Assembly (NCBI GenBank): GCA_945873815.1 | Contig: CAMCEE010000002.1 | Span: 39,781-103,780 of the forward strand | DNA: 64,000 nucleotides | Direction: 5' to 3' | Origin: an uncultured Caryophanales bacterium | GTDB taxonomy: Bacteria; Bacillota_I; Bacilli_A; RFN20; CAG-449 | Shown here: one piece after another, positions 57,475 through 64,000 of the stretch | Layout: every line of letters starts with the position of its first letter | Numbering within the stretch: the stretch's first letter is position 1 | Notes under the pieces: model-generated | What the model was told of the DNA's origin: nothing | Database searches by the model: none | Seen by the model: only the letters and a program-made list of their open reading frames with translations | Translations under genes and position numbers: made by a program

Positions 57475-58864
57475 AAATAGATATATCTTTTATTAATTCT
57501 TTATTCGTTTTGAAATAATATATGACTAATGGCAATTCAAATAGAATCATAAATAACCAACCTATTCCAGTTGCATATGCAGTTGAGGACATTGGCTTGT
57601 TAGTTAGATTAATCAATAATATAGCAGAAGAAACGCGGAAAAATATTTGAACTGCAGTAGAATAAAAAACAATATTTAGTTTTCCAATTCCTCTAAAGTA
57701 ACTTTGAAGTGAATTGGTTAAGCAAGGACAAAGGTATAGAAAACTCATAATGGATAAATATTCTAAACCTAACGTAATCACCTTATCCTTAGCAAGTTGA
57801 ATTTGAGGGTCATTAGAAATGAATAGACTTAGTAATGTTGAATTAAAAAGTATAATAATGGTTGTTATTATTATTCCATAAACCATATTGATAGATAAGC
57901 CGGCAAGGAATCCTTTTTTTGCTCTTTTATATTGTTTAGCACCCTTATTTTGAGCGATGAATATTGCACTTGCGTGCCCGATATTTTGTGCTGCAGCAAA
58001 AAAGAACTGGTCGATGCTTGTTGCACTTGAAAAGGCTGCGATTGTTATATAATCATATTTATTGATTTGAGTAGAGATGATGTATTTTCCTACCCATAAT
58101 ACGATTTGTTGTAAACAAGAGGCTATTGCATAAGAAGCGGTGATTTTTAATAGTTTTTTATCGATGACGTATTCACTTCTTTTAAAGACTAATATATCTT
58201 TATATTTAATTTTTCCGTATATAACGATGCTTATCGCAGCAATAAACTGCGATATGATCGTACTTAATGCCACTCCAAGAACCTCCATTTTACATACGAT
58301 GACAAAGACTATATTGAACGTAACGTTTAATATACAAGATATGATTAAGAATAATAATGAGGATAGAGAATCACCAAAACTTCTTAAAATCGATGCGTAA
58401 ATGTTATAAATAAAGGAAAATATAAAGCCAATAGAAACAATTAATAAATATAGATATACTTCTTCCTTCAATTTTAAATCAGATACATTAGAGATAAATA
58501 GGATAGGATTTAATAAAGCAATAAAAAGTAATGATAATGCAACTACGACGATAAGACCTACGATGATACTAGTAGAGATTTGACGCCTTAAGTTGTCGTT
58601 ATCTTTTTTTCCAAATAGCTCACTTGTATGAATACCTGCACCGACGCATAAACCTGATATAAGGGAAATGAAAATATTCATGATTGGATTTGCTGCTCCT
58701 ACTGCAGCTTGAGAAGCAATAGGATCTTTTGCAAACCAACCTAAAACGACATAATCAAAGAGATTATACGTTAATTGAAATATTGATCCAATTACAAGGG
58801 GAAGAGCAAATATCAATAAGCGTGTATAGATATTTCCTTCTGTCATCAATCTTTTTTTAGTCAT
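57473..58864 (-). CDS. MATE-family efflux transporter
   Basis: 463 residues with about 12 membrane segments. The two-fold MATE layout is visible: ALPLVIGSIFQLTYNLFDYVVLGWFAKDPIASQAAVGAANPIMNIF, SGLCVGAGIHTSELFGKKD, and second-half FFFAAAQNIGHASAIFIAQNKGAKQYKRAKKGF. MATE proteins expel cationic compounds in exchange for sodium or protons. It overlaps the esterase gene by eight bases and is the third gene of a MATE-esterase-MATE operon. Confidence 0.93.
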   Translation of the reverse strand: MTKKRLMTEGNIYTRLLIFALPLVIGSIFQLTYNLFDYVVLGWFAKDPIASQAAVGAANPIMNIFISLISGLCVGAGIHTSELFGKKDNDNLRRQISTSIIVGLIVVVALSLLFIALLNPILFISNVSDLKLKEEVYLYLLIVSIGFIFSFIYNIYASILRSFGDSLSSLLFLIISCILNVTFNIVFVIVCKMEVLGVALSTIISQFIAAISIVIYGKIKYKDILVFKRSEYVIDKKLLKITASYAIASCLQQIVLWVGKYIISTQINKYDYITIAAFSSATSIDQFFFAAAQNIGHASAIFIAQNKGAKQYKRAKKGFLAGLSINMVYGIIITTIIILFNSTLLSLFISNDPQIQLAKDKVITLGLEYLSIMSFLYLCPCLTNSLQSYFRGIGKLNIVFYSTAVQIFFRVSSAILLINLTNKPMSSTAYATGIGWLFMILFELPLVIYYFKTNKELIKDISI

Positions 58865-59600
58865 TTTTTATAACCTTCTTTATAAAATTATCAACTAGGG
58901 ATGGCCAAGTTGCAACGAGTTCATCTTTACAATCTAGGTGATTATCAGAAGTTGCAGTATCATCCGCTAGAGCCATTCCATGTGGACCATGAGGGAAAAT
59001 TACAATTTCAGAATATATATTATGCTTTTTTAACGCTTCATTCATTATAATGGAGTTTTCATAAGGGACTGCATTATCCTCTTTAGTACACCAAATAAAA
59101 CAAGGAGATGTGTTTTTATTAACTCGATTTTGAATAGAGTATTTAATTTGATTTTCTTTTGTATTCATGTTTTTTAATAGATTTGTTTGCGTCCCAATAT
59201 GAGTATATTCATGTAGGGAAATAACAGGATAACATAAAATCATCCCACAAATCTTATCATAATATTTATCCGTTCCACATAAACCAGCTAAATGGCCACC
59301 AGCTGAAAAGCCTAATAAAAAGATTTTCTTAAATTTTGTTAATAGGTATTCTAAAGAAGCATTTGCTTCATTTAATTGTGTCGGATATGAATAAGGAGAA
59401 ACACTATATCGTAAGATTGCAGTATTATAACCTAATGAATTGAATTTATTTGAAACAGGAAGCGATTCTCTAGGAGAGAGATGATGATATCCTCCACCAG
59501 GAAAAATAAGGATTAATGGTTTGTCCTTATCTATTTCGTATATAGATAGAGTTCCTTCTCCGTCGATATTGAATTTATCTTTTAAGTTTATTTGGTCCAT
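58857..59600 (-). CDS. Alpha/beta hydrolase (carbohydrate esterase-like)
   Basis: 247 residues. LILIFPGGGYHHLSPRES gives the oxyanion-hole turn, LLGFSAGGHLAGLCG the G-F-S-A-G nucleophile elbow (Ser about residue 97), and FPHGPHGMAL the catalytic His; Asp lies in WCTKEDNAVP. The H-G-P-H-G-M end is that of acetyl-ester/xylan-type esterases. No signal peptide, so it is cytosolic. It lies between two MATE genes, an unusual setting; the link could be deacylation of a compound exported by them. Fourteen bases separate it from the upstream MATE gene. Confidence 0.88.
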   Translation of the reverse strand: MDQINLKDKFNIDGEGTLSIYEIDKDKPLILIFPGGGYHHLSPRESLPVSNKFNSLGYNTAILRYSVSPYSYPTQLNEANASLEYLLTKFKKIFLLGFSAGGHLAGLCGTDKYYDKICGMILCYPVISLHEYTHIGTQTNLLKNMNTKENQIKYSIQNRVNKNTSPCFIWCTKEDNAVPYENSIIMNEALKKHNIYSEIVIFPHGPHGMALADDTATSDNHLDCKDELVATWPSLVDNFIKKVIKND

Positions 59601-59613
59601 AGTGGTGTTCTCC

Positions 59614-61098
59614 CTAAGCTTCTTTAATGCTATCTTTTCGAACTAATATTCCATCTACTTCTATCATCTCTGGCTCAGGATCTGTAAAATGCATTCCTTT
59701 ATATCCTTTTCTTTTAGTTTTAATTAAAAATATTAATAGAATGATTGTGACAAAAGTTGCAATGACAACGTTTGATATTCCCATAGATAAACCTGCAGCT
59801 TTTGCAGCATTTTCTAGATTAGAAGTATCCATTGTGACTTTACATATCAATAATACTCCAATTCTTGTTGCGATTCTAACAAGATTATTGATCGTTGCAA
59901 GAATTGTTTGTCCATATCCATATAATAATCCTAATATAACGGCATTTACTGCTAGAGAAGGAATTGAAAGACAATCATAATAGAAAATCCCCTTAATTAG
60001 TTCTTTGTATGTTTGGGAAACCGCTTCTGCAGTAGTAAATAAATTGACTATTTGATCGAGAAATAAGAATCTCACACAAATAAATCCGATAAAACTCCAA
60101 ATGAAGATAACTATTACGGAAGTTATAAAAACTTTCATACTTCTTTTCATATTTCTATTGCCTAGATTTTGTGAGACGATACTAGATTCTGAATCTTCAA
60201 TTGCATTACCAGGATTCGTGATTAACCCACAAATATTGTTGGATACACCTAAAGCGCCGACTAGAAGCTTATCTCCTTCAATGAACGTTGCACATATTGC
60301 ATTGACTGTAACTTTACCTAGACTAATTACAAATTTTCCTAGGAATAGAGGAAGAGATATGATTAAAATTTTTTTAGAATATTCTTTATCTAGAGAAAAA
60401 TTCTTATAGTGAATTCTAAATATATTCTTCTTATTGAACATAAAGAAAGCACCCATAATAAATAAGAATAATTGTGAAATGATACTTGCAAGTTCAACAT
60501 AAATCATATCATCAATTTTTATTCCATAAACAAATAGTGCATTAAGTGATAATTTAATCCCCATCATGATAATATTACCGATAAAAATAATCTTCGTATT
60601 TCCTTTGGATTTCTCGGTTGCTAGAAAAACGTTATTTAGACAGATAATGCATTGTTCGACAAGTTGTAAACGGAAATAACCTTTTGATATATTTACTATT
60701 TCATCATTGCATCCACATAATCTCATTATTGGTTCGGCTAGGGGTATGAAAACTAAAAGAATGACGGAAATAATAATAAGTTCGATTGTAAACATTACGT
60801 TAGCATATTTCTTGGCCGATTCTATATCTCCTGCGCCATATTTCCTTGATATTAATATTGCTGCACCACTTGAAATTCCTCCTCCTAGAGAGGAAATCAT
60901 TGTTTTTACCTGCGCTAAAAGAGCTCCAGCAGAAGAAGCTGTAGTTGAGATATTAACAAGCATTATCGCATCGATTAAACTATATAACGAGTTAAATAAT
61001 TGGTATAAGAATAAAGGAAGAGTAATCGATAAAACAACACTCCATATATTTCCGGTTAGTATTTTTCTTCTTGTTACTTCATTATATGATTTTGCCAT
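59614..61098 (-). CDS. MATE-family transporter, second copy
   Basis: 494 residues, about 12 membrane segments: SITLPLFLYQLFNSLYSLIDAIMLVNIST, SGAAILISRKYGAGDIESAKKYANV, and second-half FVISLGKVTVNAICATFIEGDKLLVGALGVSNNI, NPGNAIEDSESSIVSQNLGNRNMKRSMK. It differs clearly from the other MATE protein and so is not a recent duplicate. ATG 61098 with GGAAGGGGG upstream is preferred to 61128. The C-terminus has a soluble tail (EPEMIEVDGILVRKDSIKEA). Confidence 0.9.
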   Translation of the reverse strand: MAKSYNEVTRRKILTGNIWSVVLSITLPLFLYQLFNSLYSLIDAIMLVNISTTASSAGALLAQVKTMISSLGGGISSGAAILISRKYGAGDIESAKKYANVMFTIELIIISVILLVFIPLAEPIMRLCGCNDEIVNISKGYFRLQLVEQCIICLNNVFLATEKSKGNTKIIFIGNIIMMGIKLSLNALFVYGIKIDDMIYVELASIISQLFLFIMGAFFMFNKKNIFRIHYKNFSLDKEYSKKILIISLPLFLGKFVISLGKVTVNAICATFIEGDKLLVGALGVSNNICGLITNPGNAIEDSESSIVSQNLGNRNMKRSMKVFITSVIVIFIWSFIGFICVRFLFLDQIVNLFTTAEAVSQTYKELIKGIFYYDCLSIPSLAVNAVILGLLYGYGQTILATINNLVRIATRIGVLLICKVTMDTSNLENAAKAAGLSMGISNVVIATFVTIILLIFLIKTKRKGYKGMHFTDPEPEMIEVDGILVRKDSIKEA

Positions 61099-61307
61099 AG
61101 AATACCCCCTTCCTTTTGAATATATCATAATATACTACTTATAAAATAATAATTCTTTATTTCTTTATATAGAATTATTGATTACATTTTAATTTATTCA
61201 TTAAGCACAAATATTCTAATAAAAACAAGGAGATAATCATATAAAAACAATACATTTATTTACGAAACAATATAAATAATATGATTTCTAAGATTTATAC
61301 ATTTATT

Positions 61308-61322
61308 TGTGTTTAAAGCACA
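61308..61322. promoter_or_regulatory. TGTG-N7-CACA near-palindrome upstream of the second msmK-type gene
   Basis: TGTGTTTAAAGCACA, centre 31 bases upstream of the -10 TATAAT at 61346 (about -43). A half-site AAGCACAA also occurs near 61203. Confidence 0.55.
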
Positions 61323-61345
61323 ATATGAATGTTATTTTTTTTTGA

Positions 61346-61351
61346 TATAAT
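61346..61351 (+). promoter_or_regulatory. -10 element of the msmK-type/uxaB genes
   Basis: TATAAT with no good -35 at the usual distance; predicted start near 61358, then AGGAGG and ATG 61380. Confidence 0.5.
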
Positions 61352-61379
61352 AATTTAGGTTATATTTAGGAGGTAGTTT

Positions 61380-62480
61380 ATGGCACAAATTAAACTAGAA
61401 AACATTAATAAGATTTATGATAATGGCTTTCATGCTGTTCATGATTTTAATTTAGATATTAAAGATAATGAATTTATTATTATGGTTGGCCCTTCTGGAT
61501 GTGGTAAGTCGACTACATTACGTATGATTGCAGGTATTGAATCAATCTCGGGTGGTACATTAACAATTGATGGAACTGTTTGTAATAATCTAAAACCACA
61601 TGATCGTGGTATTGCGATGGTTTTCCAAAGCTATGCTTTATATCCTACGATGACGGTTTATGATAATTTAGCATTCGGATTAAGAATTGCGGGTTTTGAT
61701 GAAGATGAAATTGAAGTTAGAGTTAAAGAAGTCGCAGAGATTTTAGGAATCGAAACTTATTTATCAAGAAAACCTAAAGCATTATCTGGTGGACAACAAC
61801 AAAGAGTTGCATTAGGAAGAGCTCTTATTAGACATGCAAAAGTTTTCTTAATGGATGAACCATTATCTAATCTCGATGCGATTCAAAGAGTTAATATGCG
61901 TTCGGAGATTAGAAGAATTCATCAAAGGGTAGGCGCAACAACAATCTATGTTACACACGACCAAGTTGAAGCTATGACAATGGCAGATCGTATCGTTGTT
62001 ATGAAAGATGGATACATTCAACAAATTGGTACACCAAAGGAACTTTATTTTAAACCACAAAACTTATTCGTTGCAGGCTTTATTGGCGATCCACAAATGA
62101 ATTTTATCTATGGTAAAATCGATGGAGATAAATTCATTGCAAAAGAGGATGGAAGTGTTATTGACTTAAAAGGATATAATGAGAAAATACTTAAGAATGC
62201 AAGAAAATTAGACGAAGTAGTTATCGGCTTCCGTCCAGAATGTTGTTCAGTTGAAGAGATTACAGATGCTCCTCATATTTCTGAAACGATGAAAGTTGAA
62301 GTTTCTGAAATGTTAGGTGATACTTTGAATATTTATGGCTTTTTAGGCAAAAATCATATGGTCGTTAGAACTAATCCATTTACAAAATATACAGTTAATG
62401 AAGATTTTAAATTTTATGTATCATATGATCACATCGTTTTATTCGATGCAAAATCTGAAAATATAATTAATGAAGATTAA
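61380..62480 (+). CDS. MsmK/UgpC-type sugar ABC transporter ATPase, second copy
   Basis: 366 residues with Walker A GPSGCGKST, VFQSYALYPTMTVYDNL, signature LSGGQQQR, Walker B VFLMDEPLSNLDA, switch VTHDQVEAMTM, and the C-terminal regulatory domain (VIGFRPECCSVEEI in place of the more usual GIRPE). It is a clear paralogue of the ATPase at 14024. AGGAGG precedes the ATG. It is followed by uxaB and uxaA, so here it may energise uptake of hexuronate oligosaccharides or serve several importers. Confidence 0.93.
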   Translation: MAQIKLENINKIYDNGFHAVHDFNLDIKDNEFIIMVGPSGCGKSTTLRMIAGIESISGGTLTIDGTVCNNLKPHDRGIAMVFQSYALYPTMTVYDNLAFGLRIAGFDEDEIEVRVKEVAEILGIETYLSRKPKALSGGQQQRVALGRALIRHAKVFLMDEPLSNLDAIQRVNMRSEIRRIHQRVGATTIYVTHDQVEAMTMADRIVVMKDGYIQQIGTPKELYFKPQNLFVAGFIGDPQMNFIYGKIDGDKFIAKEDGSVIDLKGYNEKILKNARKLDEVVIGFRPECCSVEEITDAPHISETMKVEVSEMLGDTLNIYGFLGKNHMVVRTNPFTKYTVNEDFKFYVSYDHIVLFDAKSENIINED

Positions 62481-62513
62481 TATTTTAATTAATAATAGGG
62501 GATAATTACAAAA

Positions 62514-63956
62514 ATGAATGAATTAAATAGTAATATTGTTGAAAAAAAGACAAGCAAGATTAAAGTAATGCAATTTGGAGAAGGAAATTTCCTTAGAGCA
62601 TTCGTCGACTGGATTATTCAAAAGATGAATGATTCAGGAAAATATGATGGCCATGTTGTAGTAGTTCAACCGCTTCAATTTGGTAGAGTTAATGATCTTG
62701 CAAAACAAGACGGATTATATACATTATATTTACAAGGTATCGATAATGGTAAGGTAGTTAGAACACATGAAGTTATTGATGTTCTTGATGATTTCATTAA
62801 TCCTTATACTGAATATAATAAATTCTTGTCCTATGCTGAAAGCGAAGATTTAGAAGTTGTTATTTCAAATACTACTGAAGCTGGTATAACACTTGATGAA
62901 AGCGATATTGATTTTAGTGTTACTCCAAAATCTTTCCCTGGTAAAGTACTTGCTTTATTAGAACATCGTTATCAAAAATTTAATGGGGCAAAAGATAAGG
63001 GATTAAGTTTTATTTGTTGCGAATTGATCGATAATAATGGAGATGAACTTAAAAAATGTATTCTTTCATTAGCTAAGATTAAAAAACATGATGAACATTT
63101 TATCTCATGGATTGAAAATGCTTGCCACTTCACTTCAACATTAGTTGATCGTATTGTTCCAGGCTATCCAAGAGATGAAATTGAAGAAATTACAAAAGAA
63201 TTAGGTTACATTGATAATTCAATTGTTAAGGGTGAAATTTTCCACCTTTGGGTTCTAGCAAAAGAACCACATATTGAAAAGATTTTCCCATGTGATAAGG
63301 TTGGGTTAAATGTTATTTATGCAGAATCAATTAAACCTTATAAACAAAGAAAAGTTAAGATTTTAAATGGCTGTCATACATGTATGGTTCCTGTTTCATA
63401 TTTGTATGGTATCGATACAGTAAAAGAATCAATCGATGATGAAGTCGTTGGTAAGTTTGCTCGTGAGTTTGTATTTGATGAAGTAGTTCCAACAATCGAA
63501 TTACCTAAAGATCAAATGGTCGCGTTTGCAAATTCAGTATTTGAAAGATATTTGAATCCGTTTGTTAGACACGAATTAATGTCAATTGCATTAAACTCAA
63601 TTTCTAAGTATTGGGCTCGTGTTCTTCCAACTGTCAAAGATTATTATAGAATTAATGGTAAATTACCACTTCATGCAATGTTCTCTCTTGCTTCACTTAT
63701 CAAATTCTATGGTGGAAAGCGTGGAGAAGATACGATCGCATTAAAGGATGATCCAAGTTATTTAGAATATTTTGCTTCATTAAATGCAAAAGGATTGAAT
63801 GAGGAAGAAATGGTAAAGGATGTCTTAGCTCAAACTTCAATGTGGGGTGAAGATTTAAATAAATTTGCGAATATGACAGAAGTTGTTTCTGGATATTTAA
63901 AAGAGATTAATGATAAAGGAATGAAAGAAGCATTAAAGGCTTTTGAAGGTAAATAA
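62514..63956 (+). CDS. uxaB: Tagaturonate reductase (altronate oxidoreductase) UxaB
   Basis: 480 residues of the mannitol dehydrogenase family. The N-terminus IKVMQFGEGNFLRAFVDWIIQKMND is the dinucleotide-binding segment of UxaB, followed by FHLWVLAKEP-type middle and YKQRKVKILNGCHTCMVPVSYLYGIDTV, with the family K-x-x-x-x-N-x-x-H catalytic set (KILNGCH). The enzyme reduces tagaturonate to altronate in galacturonate breakdown, using NADH. A GGGGGAT ribosome site precedes the ATG. UxaA follows within two bases, which confirms the pathway. Confidence 0.93.
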   Translation: MNELNSNIVEKKTSKIKVMQFGEGNFLRAFVDWIIQKMNDSGKYDGHVVVVQPLQFGRVNDLAKQDGLYTLYLQGIDNGKVVRTHEVIDVLDDFINPYTEYNKFLSYAESEDLEVVISNTTEAGITLDESDIDFSVTPKSFPGKVLALLEHRYQKFNGAKDKGLSFICCELIDNNGDELKKCILSLAKIKKHDEHFISWIENACHFTSTLVDRIVPGYPRDEIEEITKELGYIDNSIVKGEIFHLWVLAKEPHIEKIFPCDKVGLNVIYAESIKPYKQRKVKILNGCHTCMVPVSYLYGIDTVKESIDDEVVGKFAREFVFDEVVPTIELPKDQMVAFANSVFERYLNPFVRHELMSIALNSISKYWARVLPTVKDYYRINGKLPLHAMFSLASLIKFYGGKRGEDTIALKDDPSYLEYFASLNAKGLNEEEMVKDVLAQTSMWGEDLNKFANMTEVVSGYLKEINDKGMKEALKAFEGK

Positions 63957-63957
63957 G

Positions 63958-64000
63958 ATGAATCGCGTTATTAAAATAAATGAAATTGATAACGTTGGTG
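63958..64000 (+). CDS. uxaA: Altronate dehydratase UxaA, N-terminal fragment
   Basis: Only 14 residues are in the window (NRVIKINEIDNVG after the Met), matching the start of UxaA (V-I-K-I-N-x-x-D-N-V). The gene starts one base after the uxaB stop and runs out of the window. It converts altronate to 2-keto-3-deoxygluconate. Assignment rests on the short match and on context. Confidence 0.7.
   Translation, partial: MNRVIKINEIDNVG

Noticed and set aside
1-64000. Mycoplasma-type code with TGA read as Trp.
   Set aside because: TGA ends several well-defined genes (503, 916, 20592) and Trp residues in conserved motifs are TGG.
1-64000. CRISPR array.
   Set aside because: No regularly spaced 20-40-base repeats were seen; the only tandem repeats are the short ones at 3116 and near 13165.

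Overview
The window is AT-rich (roughly 30% G+C by eye) and uses the standard bacterial code: TGA closes several genes (for example the genes ending at 503, 916 and 20592) and Trp is read from TGG. Clear AGGAGG-type ribosome sites, CcpA-type operator-like sites, a guanine riboswitch, a sodium-pumping oxaloacetate decarboxylase and abundant GH13 sugar metabolism point to a low-G+C Gram-positive, fermentative bacterium. An uncultured gut lineage of the class Bacilli near Erysipelotrichia/RF39/Acholeplasma-like groups is my inference; the sequence alone does not fix the taxon.

Layout. 1-7.8 kb: the end of a Y-family DNA polymerase with a YolD partner, a GNAT protein, a DegV fatty-acid-binding protein divergent from plsX, a two-gene ABC importer remnant (permease and ATPase, no binding protein), and two unknown genes. 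7.8-13 kb: purine permease under a guanine riboswitch, a TGS/uridine-kinase-like protein, initiator tRNA and an M18 aminopeptidase. 13.4-28.7 kb: an alpha-glucan (starch/maltodextrin/pullulan) locus with a PucR-type regulator, an MsmK-type ATPase, two lipoproteins (one the sugar-binding protein), a MalF-type permease with a very long N-terminal extension, a MalG-type permease, a GH13 lipoprotein, two RDD membrane proteins and a type I pullulanase lipoprotein. The ATPase, binding protein and permeases can form one importer fed by the two surface hydrolases.

29-32 kb: a decayed glycoside hydrolase fragment, a complete-looking IS66-family element, and tRNA-Asp and tRNA-Phe. 32-42 kb: a GNAT protein, a tandem-PAS protein with no visible output domain, a heterodimeric ABC exporter, a CarD-like regulator with an unusual start, and a compact four-gene cassette (DUF115-like protein, CMP-sugar synthetase, pyruvate-aldolase/DUF115 fusion, KdsC-like phosphatase). 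This cassette looks like a pathway for a CMP-activated 2-keto acid sugar lacking the usual NeuB/KdsA synthase, and is the best candidate for an undescribed system. 42-47 kb: ispD-like gene, then the oad operon (alpha, gamma, biotin carrier, beta) ending in the biotin ligase gene birA.

47-64 kb: two membrane proteins of unknown role, two MFS transporters, a glycerophosphodiesterase, a HAD phosphatase, a GH2 glycosidase, a phosphodiesterase, a SleB-like hydrolase, HIT and YhcH/YiaL proteins, a MATE-esterase-MATE operon, and at the right edge a second MsmK-type ATPase followed by uxaB and the first codons of uxaA. A 15-bp near-palindrome of the form TGTG-N7-CACA lies at nearly the same distance (about -42 to -44) upstream of both sugar ATPase genes and the oad operon, suggesting a shared regulator.
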